64,000 nt of DNA, from the NCBI GenBank assembly GCA_034664085.1, contig JAXDII010000008.1:1-64000 (forward strand), written 5' to 3'. The DNA comes from JACVRW01 sp034664085. GTDB lineage: Bacteria > Actinomycetota > Thermoleophilia > Solirubrobacterales > Thermoleophilaceae. The notes below the pieces were generated by a model. It had not been told where the DNA came from and ran no database searches. It saw only the letters and a list, made by a program, of their open reading frames with translations. Made by a program: the position numbers and the translations under genes. Positions 42,084 through 50,657 of this stretch are shown one piece after another. Within the stretch, counting starts at the first letter, position 1. The number at the start of each line of letters is the position of its first letter.

Positions 42084-44414
42084 ATGTCGCAGACCCCTAC
42101 GCTTCCCGCCCCCGTTTACCCGCGCGAGGCGCCCGCCCGCGACGGAGTCGGCGCGAGCGTCCGCCGCGCGGACGCTCGCCTGAAGGTGTCCGGCGGGTTC
42201 GACTACTCCTCCGACCTGTCCGCCGATCAGGCGCTCTGGGGCAGCACCGTGCGCAGCCCGCACGCCCACGCGCGCATCCGCGGGATCGACATCGCGCAGG
42301 CGCTCGCCCACCCGGGCGTGCGCGCCGTGCTCACCCACGCCGACGTGCCCGGCGCGAAGTGCTACGGCCTGAAGGTGGCCGATCAGCCGGTGCTGGCCTC
42401 CGACGTCGTGCGCTACCACGGGGAGCCGGTAGCGCTGGTGGCCGCCGACCACCCGGAGACCGCGCGCCGCGCGGCGGCCAAGGTGATCGTCGACTACGAG
42501 CCGCTGCCGCCGCTGGTCGACCCGGAGCAGGCCCTGGGCGCCGACGCGCCCCGCCTGCATCCGGACGGCAACGTCGTCAAGCACGTCCACCTGGAGCGCG
42601 GCGACGTCGCGGGCGCCGCCGCGCAGGCCGACGTGGTCGTGCGCGGCACCTATGAGGTCGGGATGCAGGACCAGGCCTTCCTCGGCCCGGAGTCCGGGCT
42701 GGCGATCCCGACCGACACCGGGGTCGAGCTGCACGTGGCGACGCAGTGGCTGCACGACGACCGCCGCCAGCTCGCCGCCTGCCTGGCCCTCCCCGAGGAG
42801 GCGGTGCACGTCGTCGGCGCGGGCGTGGGCGGCGCCTTCGGCGGGCGCGAGGACCTGTCGATGCAGGTCCACGCGAGCATGCTCGCGCTCCACACGCGCC
42901 GGCCGGTGCGGATCGTCTACGGGCGCGAGGAGTCGTTCTTCGGCCATGTCCACCGACACCCGGCGCGGCTGCACTACGAGCACGGCGCCACGGCCGACGG
43001 CCGGCTCGCATACGTGAGAGGCCGCATCCTGCTCGACGGGGGCGCGTATGCCTCCAAGTCCGCCGCGGTCTGCCTCGTCGCCTCCGGCACCGCCGTGGGG
43101 CCCTACGTCGTGCCCAACGTGGCGTTCGACCTCCACGCGATCTACACGAACAACCCCCCCTGCGGCGCCATGCGCGGCTTCGGCGCGGTGCAGACCTGCT
43201 TCGCGTACGAGGCGCAGATGGACCGGCTCGCCGAGGCGCTCGGCATCGACCCGGTCGAGCTGCGCCGGCGCAACGCGATCGAGACCGGCTCGCAGATGCC
43301 GACCGGCCAGCGCGTGGACGGGCCGGCGCCCGTCGCCGAGCTGCTCGAACGGCTCCAGGCGATGCCACTGCCTGCGGAGCCCGCGGCCGGCGCGCCGCGG
43401 GACCTGCGCGAGCTGCCCGGCGGCGTCTCGAACACGACGCACGGAGAGGGCGTGCGGCGCGGGATCGGCTACGCCGTCGGATTCAAGAACGTGGGGATGG
43501 GCGGGGGCGTGGACGACTACTCGACCGCGCGCGTGCGCGTGTCCGAGGACCGCGGTGAGCCCCTGGTCGAGGTCCATACCGCCGCGTGCGAGGTCGGCCA
43601 GGGCGGGATCACGATCCACGAGCAGATCGCGCGCGACGAGCTCGGGATCCAGCGCGTGGTGGTGCTGACGCCCGACACGAGCGTGGGGAGCGCCGGCTGC
43701 ACCGCCGGGTCGCGCCAGACCTGGATCACGGGCGGCGCCGTCAAGACCGCCTGCGAGGCCGTGCGTGCGGAGCTGCTCCGCCGCGCGGTCGAGCGATGCG
43801 GGGCGAGCGACACCGCCCTGGCCGTGAAGGGAGGCGCCGTCGTCGCGGACACGGGAGCGCTGCTCGCCCCGGTGGCCGAGCTGGTCGCCGGCGATCCGAT
43901 CGACGAGACGCGCGAATACCGGCCGCCGCGCCGGACGCAGCCGCTCGACGAGAACGGTCAGGGCGATTCCTTCCTGACGTTCGGCTTCGCCGCTCACCGG
44001 GCGGTGGTCGACGTGGACGTGGACCTCGGGCTGGTGCGCGTGGTCGAGATCGCCACCGTCCAGGACGTCGGCCGGGCGATCAACCCGCTCGCGGTGGAGG
44101 GACAGATCGAGGGCGGCATCGCCCAGGGCCTCGGCCTCGCCCTCATGGAGGAGGTGCAGGTGCGCGACGGGATTGTGCGCAACCCCTCGTTCACCGACTA
44201 CCTGATCCCGACGATCCTGGACATGCCGCCGGTGCGGACGGAGATCCTCGAGTATCCGCAGCCGCTCGCGCCCTACGGCCTCAACGGGGTCGGGGAGCCG
44301 CCGACGATCGCATCGACGGCCGCGATCCTCAGCGCGCTGCGCGCGGCTACTGGCCGCCCGCTGACCCGGGTGCCGGTCCGGCCCGACGACATCGTCGAGA
44401 TGCAGGCAGCCTGA
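42084..44414 (+). CDS. Xanthine dehydrogenase-type molybdopterin subunit (first copy)
   Basis: 776 residues of the xanthine oxidase family large subunit. Motifs: GGAFGGREDLSMQ near 250 (molybdopterin contact), PCGAMRGFGAVQT near 355 (Arg expected to bind the purine), QDVGRAINPLAVEGQIEGG, and NGVGEPPTIAS at the end with the catalytic Glu. It would hydroxylate hypoxanthine and xanthine to urate. Encoded with separate FAD and [2Fe-2S] subunits downstream in the order large-FAD-FeS. Start ATG 42084; expression likely depends on the divergent LysR. Specificity for purines is inferred from context. Confidence 0.9.
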   Translation: MSQTPTLPAPVYPREAPARDGVGASVRRADARLKVSGGFDYSSDLSADQALWGSTVRSPHAHARIRGIDIAQALAHPGVRAVLTHADVPGAKCYGLKVADQPVLASDVVRYHGEPVALVAADHPETARRAAAKVIVDYEPLPPLVDPEQALGADAPRLHPDGNVVKHVHLERGDVAGAAAQADVVVRGTYEVGMQDQAFLGPESGLAIPTDTGVELHVATQWLHDDRRQLAACLALPEEAVHVVGAGVGGAFGGREDLSMQVHASMLALHTRRPVRIVYGREESFFGHVHRHPARLHYEHGATADGRLAYVRGRILLDGGAYASKSAAVCLVASGTAVGPYVVPNVAFDLHAIYTNNPPCGAMRGFGAVQTCFAYEAQMDRLAEALGIDPVELRRRNAIETGSQMPTGQRVDGPAPVAELLERLQAMPLPAEPAAGAPRDLRELPGGVSNTTHGEGVRRGIGYAVGFKNVGMGGGVDDYSTARVRVSEDRGEPLVEVHTAACEVGQGGITIHEQIARDELGIQRVVVLTPDTSVGSAGCTAGSRQTWITGGAVKTACEAVRAELLRRAVERCGASDTALAVKGGAVVADTGALLAPVAELVAGDPIDETREYRPPRRTQPLDENGQGDSFLTFGFAAHRAVVDVDVDLGLVRVVEIATVQDVGRAINPLAVEGQIEGGIAQGLGLALMEEVQVRDGIVRNPSFTDYLIPTILDMPPVRTEILEYPQPLAPYGLNGVGEPPTIASTAAILSALRAATGRPLTRVPVRPDDIVEMQAA

Positions 44415-45283
44415 TGCAGGTGCTCTCGCCCGCCACCTGGCGCGAGGCGCTGGAGGCGAAGGCGGCCCATCCGGACGCCGGCGCGATCCAGGGCGGCACC
44501 GACGTCATGGTCGAGCTGAACTTCGACCGCCACCACTCGGCCACGCTGATCGACCTCGGCCGTGTGACGGAGCTGTGCGAGTGGGAGCGCGACAACGGCC
44601 GCGTGCGCCTCGGCGCCGGGGTCCCCTACGCGCGCATCGTCGCGGAGCTCCGCGAGCCGCTTCCCGGCCTCGCGCTCGCGGCCCGGACCGTCGGCTCGCC
44701 GCAGATCCGCAACCGCGGCTCGGTGGGCGGCAACCTCGGCGCAGCCTCGCCCGCCGGCGACGCCCATCCGCCGCTTCTCGCGGGCGGAGCCGTGGTCGAG
44801 GCCCAGTCAGCGGCCCGCGGCGTGCGCCTGATCGACGTGGCCGACTTCTACCTCGGACCGAAGCGCAACGCGCTCGAGCCGGACGAGCTGATCGCGGCGG
44901 TCCTGATGCCGGTCGCACGCGGCCCCCAGCAGTTCTCGAAGATCGGCACCCGCAACGCCATGGTGATCGCGGCGTGCTCGTTCGCAGTCGCGTTCGATCA
45001 GACGGCCCGCACTGTCGGCACGGGGATCGGCTCCGCGGGGCCCACGCCGCTGCGGGCGGCGGAGGCCGAGGCCTTCCTCGCCGCCGCGCTCGACGAGCGC
45101 GGGGCATGGGAGGGAGGGCGGCGCCTGGACGCCGGCACGCTCGAGCGCTTCGGCGAGCTGGTGAGCGCCGCCGCACGGCCGATCGACGACGTGCGCGCCA
45201 CGGCGGCGTTCCGGCGTCACGCCCTGGGCGTGATGGCGCAGCGAACCGCCGCCTGGGCGCTGGACCTGAGCTTGGAGGGCTGA
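44414..45283 (+). CDS. Xanthine dehydrogenase-type FAD-binding subunit (first copy)
   Basis: 289 residues, CoxM/XdhB-like. FAD motifs AIQGGTDVMVEL near 28-40 and TVGSPQIRNRGSVGGNLGAA near 98; CO-dehydrogenase flavoprotein C-terminal domain after 170. Starts on the last base of the preceding stop (TGATG), and the true start is ATG 44414 rather than the longer frame. Confidence 0.92.
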   Translation: MQVLSPATWREALEAKAAHPDAGAIQGGTDVMVELNFDRHHSATLIDLGRVTELCEWERDNGRVRLGAGVPYARIVAELREPLPGLALAARTVGSPQIRNRGSVGGNLGAASPAGDAHPPLLAGGAVVEAQSAARGVRLIDVADFYLGPKRNALEPDELIAAVLMPVARGPQQFSKIGTRNAMVIAACSFAVAFDQTARTVGTGIGSAGPTPLRAAEAEAFLAAALDERGAWEGGRRLDAGTLERFGELVSAAARPIDDVRATAAFRRHALGVMAQRTAAWALDLSLEG

Positions 45284-45288
45284 GCCCG

Positions 45289-45753
45289 ATGCGACTGACG
45301 TGCACCGTGAACGGCGAGCGGCAGGAGGTGGACTGTGCGTGGGGCGGCGAGAGCCTGCTCTACGTGCTGCGCGAGCGGTTCGGCCTGCGCGGCGCCAAGA
45401 ACGCCTGCGAGCAGGGTGAGTGCGGCTCCTGCTCGGTGTATCTCGACGGAACCCTCGTGTGTGCCTGCCTCGTGCTTGCGGCCCAGGCCGAGGGCGCGGA
45501 GATCCGCACCGTCGAGGGGCTGGCCGAGGACGACCGGCTCCATCCCGTCCAGGAGGCCTTCGTGCAGGCCGGCGCCGTTCAGTGCGGGTTCTGCACGCCC
45601 GGGCTGATCGTGACCACCCACGACCTGCTCGAGCGCAGCCCGCATCCCAGCGACGCCGAGATTCGCGAGGCGCTGGCCGGCAACCTCTGCCGCTGCACCG
45701 GCTACGAGAAGATCATCGACGCGGTGAAGGACGCCGCGGCGCGCCTGGGCTAG
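45289..45753 (+). CDS. Xanthine dehydrogenase-type [2Fe-2S] subunit (first copy)
   Basis: 154 residues. The plant-type cluster has CEQGECGSCSVYLDG plus a later Cys; the helical second cluster has QCGFCTPG and NLCRCTGY. It passes electrons from the molybdenum centre to FAD. Five bases separate it from the FAD-subunit gene. Confidence 0.95.
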   Translation: MRLTCTVNGERQEVDCAWGGESLLYVLRERFGLRGAKNACEQGECGSCSVYLDGTLVCACLVLAAQAEGAEIRTVEGLAEDDRLHPVQEAFVQAGAVQCGFCTPGLIVTTHDLLERSPHPSDAEIREALAGNLCRCTGYEKIIDAVKDAAARLG

Positions 45754-45758
45754 CGTCC

Positions 45759-47042
45759 TCAGCCCCCCGCTGCGCGCTCGACGTACTCGGCTACGGCGTC
45801 GATCTCCTCCGGGCTGAGCTGACCGCCGAAGGCCGGCATCACACCGCGCCCCGACGTCACGGTCGCCGCCACCTGAGCGGCGTCGGGGGCGAGGGTGTCG
45901 AGGTCCGGCCCCACGCTGCCGGACGCACCCGCATCGGCGAGCGTGTGGCAGGAGCTGCAGTTGTCGCGGAACACGAGCGCCCCGTCCACCGCGTCGGGCT
46001 CGGGCTCCCTAGGCGTGGCCTCCGGCTCCGCGGCGGGCTCGGGCTCCGGTGCTGGAGTCGGCGCGGGCTCCGCCTGCTCGGGGCGATCCTGGGCCAGTGA
46101 CTCCGGCGCGTCGGGCTTGATCCAGACGGCGAGCGCCACGAGCGCGATCGCGCAGAACACGGGGATCCGCCACGGTGCTCCGGCCATCTGGCGCTCGACG
46201 AAGAACAGCCGCAGGAGTCCAGCGAGAGCGAGCACGACGAGCAGCGCCACGACCGGCTGCTCGGATCCGTAGAGCACGGGCCAGTGCCCGCTGAGCATCG
46301 CGACCAGCACCGGCAGCGCCAGGTAGGTGTTGTGGCTCCCGCGCTGCGCCGCACGGCGGGCGACGCGAGGGTCGAGGCCCTCGCCGCGCTTGCGTGCCGC
46401 CGCCTGCAGGTGGTGGGCCGGCACGAAGACGAACAGCACGTTCGTCGTCATCCACGTGCCCATCAGCGCGCCAACCTGGATGTAGGCGCCGCGGTCGGTG
46501 AAGACCTCGCCCAGCCCCCAGGCGGTCGCGGCGATCAGTGCCATCAGCGCCGCCCAGCACAGCCTTGGCTGCCCGATCAGGACCCGCGACACGACCACGT
46601 AGACGATCAGGCCGAGCACGAGCACCGCGAGGCTCAGGGCAACCGCGGCGAGCCCCGACATGTCCACGCGCGTCGGGTCGACGAGCGTCGCGCTGGCGTC
46701 CCAGTAGTAGACGACGACCATCAGCGTGAAGCCCGAGATCCAGGTCACGTAGGCGTACCAGGGCGACGACCAGTAGGTGGTGCGCGGCAGCTTGCGCGAC
46801 CCGTGGGCGTGGCGGCGGACGAAGTACAGGCTGCCGCCGTGGAGGACGTAGCGCTCGCCGATCGCGTCGGCCTCGGGGTCGGCCTCCTGCACGGGCAGCA
46901 TGTAGTTGTCGACCAGGATGAAGTAGGCCGTGATGCCGACCCAGAAGATCGCGGCGACGACGTGCAGCCAGCGGAACAGGCCGAGCCACTCCTGGACGTA
47001 GTCCCAGTCGATGAAGGCGAGCAGCGTCGGCAGGTCTTCCAC
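45759..47042 (-). CDS. puuD: Membrane-bound urate hydroxylase with cytochrome c domain
   Basis: 427 residues. The N-terminal 320 residues hold about eight transmembrane helices typical of the PuuD urate oxidase N-domain (WLHVVAAIFWVGITAYFILV, YWSSPWYAYVTWISGF, VFVPAHHLQAAARKRGEGLDP). A Pro/Glu linker (APTPAPEPEPAAEPEAT) connects to a cytochrome c with CSSCH near 363 and axial Met in GVMPAF. PuuD oxidises urate to 5-hydroxyisourate and feeds electrons to the respiratory chain rather than making hydrogen peroxide. The GTG start lies six bases after a -10-like TAGGTT, so the message may be leaderless. Tail-to-tail with the xdh operon. Confidence 0.93.
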   Translation of the reverse strand: MEDLPTLLAFIDWDYVQEWLGLFRWLHVVAAIFWVGITAYFILVDNYMLPVQEADPEADAIGERYVLHGGSLYFVRRHAHGSRKLPRTTYWSSPWYAYVTWISGFTLMVVVYYWDASATLVDPTRVDMSGLAAVALSLAVLVLGLIVYVVVSRVLIGQPRLCWAALMALIAATAWGLGEVFTDRGAYIQVGALMGTWMTTNVLFVFVPAHHLQAAARKRGEGLDPRVARRAAQRGSHNTYLALPVLVAMLSGHWPVLYGSEQPVVALLVVLALAGLLRLFFVERQMAGAPWRIPVFCAIALVALAVWIKPDAPESLAQDRPEQAEPAPTPAPEPEPAAEPEATPREPEPDAVDGALVFRDNCSSCHTLADAGASGSVGPDLDTLAPDAAQVAATVTSGRGVMPAFGGQLSPEEIDAVAEYVERAAGG

Positions 47043-47048
47043 CGGGCG

Positions 47049-47078
47049 AACCTACAAGCACCTGCCGGCCCAAATCAA
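47049..47078 (-). promoter_or_regulatory. Promoter of puuD
   Basis: Minus strand TTGATT (47073-47078), 18-base spacer, TAGGTT (47049-47054), then six bases to the GTG start. The -35 equals that of the xdh promoter and lies within the inverted repeat at 47067-47097. Confidence 0.45.
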
Positions 47079-47097
47079 CATGTGCATGCCGTGGGCC
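47067..47097. promoter_or_regulatory. Inverted repeat between puuD and the second lysR
   Basis: GGCCCA and TGGGCC arms 19 bases apart, enclosing CATG-TG-CATG. Candidate LysR operator covering the puuD -35. Confidence 0.45.
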
Positions 47098-47113
47098 CGT
47101 TCCATACACTTAA

Positions 47114-48046
47114 ATGCATATGCCCCCTGAGGCATCCCCGTTCCTCAACCTGAGGCTGCTGCACTACTGGGTCACGGTCGTCGACGCCGGCTCCGTCACG
47201 GCGGGGGCGCGCCGACTCTCGATACCGCAGCCGGCGCTGAGCCGGCAGATCCGAACCCTCGAGCGGGCGATCGGCGGCCCGCTGCTCGAGCGGCTGCCCC
47301 ACGGGGTGCGGCCGACCGACGCCGGCGAGGCGCTGCTGCCGGAGGCGCGCGCCACGCTCGCGGCGGCCACGCGGTCGGTGAACGTCGCGCGAGCCTCCCT
47401 GCGGCTGGAGGCGGGCGCCCTCTCCTTCGGCACCTACTCCTCGCTCGCGGCCGGGGCGCTGCTGCCGTCGTTGGCGCGCTGGCACGAGCGCTACCCGGGC
47501 GTCTCCACGCGCATCACGGGCTTTGCGCACGGCGAGCTGCAGGAAGGCGTGGAGCGCGGGCTGGTGGACTTCGGCGTCGGCCTGCCGCCACGCGCGTGGT
47601 CCGGTCCGATGAAGCCGATCGCCTGGGACGAGCTGGTGCTGGTCATGCCCGCGAGCGAGCCGGCTCCCCGCGGAAAGCGGGTGGACCTCGCCACCGTCGC
47701 GGACCGGGGCTGGGTCGTCTACGACCGCGGGATCGGCCTGTCCCAGCTCGTGACCGCCGCCTGCGAGCACGCCGGCTTCCATCCCCGTCCCGCGGTGGAG
47801 ACCTCGCAGGTCGACGCCGCCGCGCGGCTCGCCGCGGCGGGGCTCGGCGTGGCGCTCGTCCCGCGCGACAACGTTCCGCTGGAGCTGCGCGGCTACGTGC
47901 GCACGCTCGCCCGGCCTCCGGTGTGGCGGATCAGCGCTTTCACGCGGCGAGCCTGGTCGCCCGGCGCCTCCGCGTACATCGACATCCTGCGCGAGCAGGA
48001 ATGGCCGGCGCGCCCCCGCCGCGCCATCACGCTGGAGCTGGGGTGA
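47114..48046 (+). CDS. LysR-family regulator, divergent from puuD
   Basis: 310 residues, close paralogue of the LysR at 41074 along its whole length (shared FLNLRLLxYWVxVV start, SYSSLAAG-type and AARLAAAGLG motifs). The helix-turn-helix is VTAGARRLSIPQPALSRQIR. By position it should regulate puuD, possibly in response to urate or xanthine. ATG 47114 or 47120, both without a strong ribosome binding site. Confidence 0.92.
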   Translation: MHMPPEASPFLNLRLLHYWVTVVDAGSVTAGARRLSIPQPALSRQIRTLERAIGGPLLERLPHGVRPTDAGEALLPEARATLAAATRSVNVARASLRLEAGALSFGTYSSLAAGALLPSLARWHERYPGVSTRITGFAHGELQEGVERGLVDFGVGLPPRAWSGPMKPIAWDELVLVMPASEPAPRGKRVDLATVADRGWVVYDRGIGLSQLVTAACEHAGFHPRPAVETSQVDAAARLAAAGLGVALVPRDNVPLELRGYVRTLARPPVWRISAFTRRAWSPGASAYIDILREQEWPARPRRAITLELG

Positions 48047-48051
48047 GCTCC

Positions 48052-48078
48052 TTGACAGGCTGTCTGACAGGCTAGTAG
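48052..48078 (+). promoter_or_regulatory. Shared purine promoter module, copy C (hpxO operon)
   Basis: TTGACA (48052-48057), then CTGTCTGACAGG (48060-48071), TAGTAG (48073-48078; 15-base spacing, with GTAGCC at 17). GACAGGCTGTC and CTGTCTGACAG are overlapping perfect dyads. The start codon at 48091 is 12 bases after the -10, so the leader is minimal. Confidence 0.7.
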
Positions 48079-48090
48079 CCTCGCCGACCG

Positions 48091-49266
48091 GTGCACGCGC
48101 GCGGGCTCAAAGTGGTCATCGTCGGAGGGGGCATCGGCGGCCTGACAGCCGGGCTGGCCCTGCGGGGAGCCGGCTTCGAGATCGAGCTCTACGAGCGCGC
48201 GCCCGAGATCCGGCCGATCGGAGCAGGCATCTCCCTGTGGCCCAACGGCGCGCGGATCATGCACCACTTCGGCGTCGGCCCCGCCCTCGAGGAGGTCGCT
48301 CCGACGCTGCGGCGGCTGCGCTACCTCTCGGCAGACGGCGAGCTCCTGCGGGACATCTCACTGGACCCGATGGTGGAGCTGTCACGTCAGAGGCCGCTTC
48401 CGCTGGCGCGCACCGATCTCCAGCGCGTCCTGTTCGAACGGCTCGGTCCCGAGCAGGTCCACCTGGAGCACGAATGCGTCGACGTCCGACAGGACGCGGA
48501 TGGCGCGACCGCCCTGTTCGCGGACGGAAGCGAGGCCAGTGGCGACCTGGTAGTGGGCGCGGACGGCATGAACTCGGCGGTCCGCGCCCATCTGCTCGGA
48601 CGCCCTGACCCTCCCGAGTACGTGGGCAACGTCAACTGGAACGGCCTCATCGACGACCCCGACGACGAGCTGGACTGCGCGGACAGCCTCACGATTGCCG
48701 TCGGCGACGGCCGGCGCGTGGGCCTCATGCCGGTCAGCGAGAAGCGCGTGTACTTCTTCTTCGACGCCCCGGTGCCGGTCGACCCGGTCGAGCCGGACGG
48801 GTGGCGTGCCGAGCTCGCCTCGCTGTACGCCGGCTGGGGCCCGCCCGCGCGGACGCTGATCGAGCGGTTCGAGCCCGAGCGGATGGTGCGGCAGCCGATC
48901 TTCGAGGTCGCGCACCTCGATCGGTTCGTTCGCGGCCGCGTGCTGCTGCTCGGCGACGCGGGACACGGAACGACGCCCACGATCGGCCAGGGCGCGTCGC
49001 AGGCGATGGAGGACAGCGTCGTGCTGACCAGCTGCCTCGTCGACGCCGACCGCGGCGTCGAGGACGCGCTCGAGCGCTACCAGGCACTTCGACGCGACCG
49101 CGTCCGCGAGGTGGCGCTGGTGTCACGCAAGCGGACCGACCTGATGATGGGCAAGGACCCTGAGGTCACCCAGCGCTGGTACGACGAGCTGCGCGGCAGC
49201 CCGGCCGACGACGACGGCGACGTCGTCGATCCCATGACGCGCATCGCGGCCTCAGGGCCGCTGTGA
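48091..49266 (+). CDS. hpxO: FAD-dependent urate hydroxylase
   Basis: 391 residues, a flavoprotein monooxygenase resembling HpxO throughout: VVIVGGGIGGLTAGLALRG, GAGISLWPNGARIM, LARTDLQRVLFERLG, YVGNVNWNGLI, RVGLMPVSEKRVYFFFD, LYAGWGPPARTLIERFEPE, VLLLGDAGHGTTPTIGQG. Arg209 and Tyr221 correspond to Arg204 and Tyr216, which I recall as the urate-site residues of Klebsiella HpxO. It converts urate to 5-hydroxyisourate with NADH and oxygen, the same step as PuuD. GTG start; shares a base with the next gene (TGATG). Regulated by module copy C. Confidence 0.9.
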   Translation: MHARGLKVVIVGGGIGGLTAGLALRGAGFEIELYERAPEIRPIGAGISLWPNGARIMHHFGVGPALEEVAPTLRRLRYLSADGELLRDISLDPMVELSRQRPLPLARTDLQRVLFERLGPEQVHLEHECVDVRQDADGATALFADGSEASGDLVVGADGMNSAVRAHLLGRPDPPEYVGNVNWNGLIDDPDDELDCADSLTIAVGDGRRVGLMPVSEKRVYFFFDAPVPVDPVEPDGWRAELASLYAGWGPPARTLIERFEPERMVRQPIFEVAHLDRFVRGRVLLLGDAGHGTTPTIGQGASQAMEDSVVLTSCLVDADRGVEDALERYQALRRDRVREVALVSRKRTDLMMGKDPEVTQRWYDELRGSPADDDGDVVDPMTRIAASGPL

Positions 49267-50657
49267 TGGATTCGTGCGACCTGCTGCTGGTGGGCGGGAC
49301 GGTGGTGACCTGCGACGACGCCCGCACCGTCCTCGCGGGCGGGTCGGTTGCCATGACCGATGGCCGGATCGTCGCCGTCGGCCCGCCCGAAGCTGTCACC
49401 TGCCGGGCGGAGCGCACCGTGGATTGCAGCGGCAAGGCGGTCATCCCGGGGCTGATCGACTGCCACACGCACCTCTTCCAGTCGCTGGCGCGCGGACTCG
49501 GCGAGGGCCTCGACGGCTGGTCGTGGCTGGCGCGGCTGATGTGGCCCTACGCCGGCGCCATCACCTCCGAGGACACTCTCGCGGCCGTGCGCCTGGGCGC
49601 GGTGGAGGCCGTCCGCGCCGGGACCACAGCGGTGCTCGACCACCACTACGGCTGCGCCGACGTGACCGCCACGCTGAGCGTCGCGGCCGCGATCGAGGAG
49701 GTGGGCCTGCGCGGCGTAGTGGCGCGCGGCATCGCCGGCCCGATTGCCGAGCTGGCAGAGCGCCAGGGGCTGCCCAGGGACGCCTTTCGCCACGGCGCGG
49801 ACGAGGAGCTCGAGCTGACGCGGGCGTGCATGGACGCGCGGCCGGCGGGCGGCCACGTGGCGGTCTGGCCGGGCCCCATCAACATCGTCTACACCGACAG
49901 GCAGCTGTGCTGCGATGCCATCGAGCTCGCGCGCGACCGGGGCACGGGGTGGCACACGCACTTCTGCGCGCCGAAGCCGGATCCCGATCTCTTCGCGTCA
50001 CAGCACGGCAACCGGCCAGCCGAATGGCTCCACGGCCAGGGACTGCTCGGGCCGGACGCCGTCCTGGCGCACTGCACCTGGCTGGACGAGCGCGACGTCG
50101 AGCTGATCGGCGGCACGGCGACCGGCGTGACCCACTGCCCGCTGTCGAACCAGTACATGCCCTACGGCGTGATGCCGCTGCGCCGGCTGCGCGAGCACGG
50201 GGCGACGGTGGCGCTCGGCACCGACGGCTCGGCCTGCGGGCACCGGCAGGACATGTTCGAGCAGATGAAGCTGACCGTGCTGCTGCACCGGGTGGCGAGC
50301 CTCTCGCCGACCGAGTCCGGCGCCGCCGAAGCGCTGGACCTGGCTACTCGTGAGGGCGCCCGGGCGCTCGGCATCGACGCCGGGATGCTCGCCGTGGGGC
50401 GGCTGGCGGACGTCGCGGTAGTAGACCTCGAGAAGCCCCATCTGCAGCCCGTGCACGACGTGGTCTCCACGCTGGTCTACGCCGCCCACGGCACCGACGT
50501 GTGCATGACGATCGTCGGCGGCCGGGTGGTCTACGAGGAGGGTCGCGTGTGCAGCGTCGACGAAGACACCATTCTCGCGCACGCGCGCGAGCGGGCGGCG
50601 GCACTGGTGCGCCGCGCCGGCATCGCCTCGCCCCAGCCGGTGGGCGCCGCACGATGA
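49266..50657 (+). CDS. ATZ/TRZ-type amidohydrolase, guanine or 8-oxoguanine deaminase-like
   Basis: 463 residues of the metal-dependent amidohydrolase superfamily (subtype III). Metal ligands: CHTHLFQS near 67-69, GWHTHFCAP near 230, AHCTWLDE near 265 and LGTDGSACGHRQD near 318. Related enzymes deaminate guanine, 8-oxoguanine or hydroxytriazines. Between hpxO and an unknown gene in a purine operon, an oxopurine aminohydrolase is the best guess. ATG 49266 is preferred to the GTG three bases earlier. Confidence 0.82.
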   Translation: MDSCDLLLVGGTVVTCDDARTVLAGGSVAMTDGRIVAVGPPEAVTCRAERTVDCSGKAVIPGLIDCHTHLFQSLARGLGEGLDGWSWLARLMWPYAGAITSEDTLAAVRLGAVEAVRAGTTAVLDHHYGCADVTATLSVAAAIEEVGLRGVVARGIAGPIAELAERQGLPRDAFRHGADEELELTRACMDARPAGGHVAVWPGPINIVYTDRQLCCDAIELARDRGTGWHTHFCAPKPDPDLFASQHGNRPAEWLHGQGLLGPDAVLAHCTWLDERDVELIGGTATGVTHCPLSNQYMPYGVMPLRRLREHGATVALGTDGSACGHRQDMFEQMKLTVLLHRVASLSPTESGAAEALDLATREGARALGIDAGMLAVGRLADVAVVDLEKPHLQPVHDVVSTLVYAAHGTDVCMTIVGGRVVYEEGRVCSVDEDTILAHARERAAALVRRAGIASPQPVGAAR

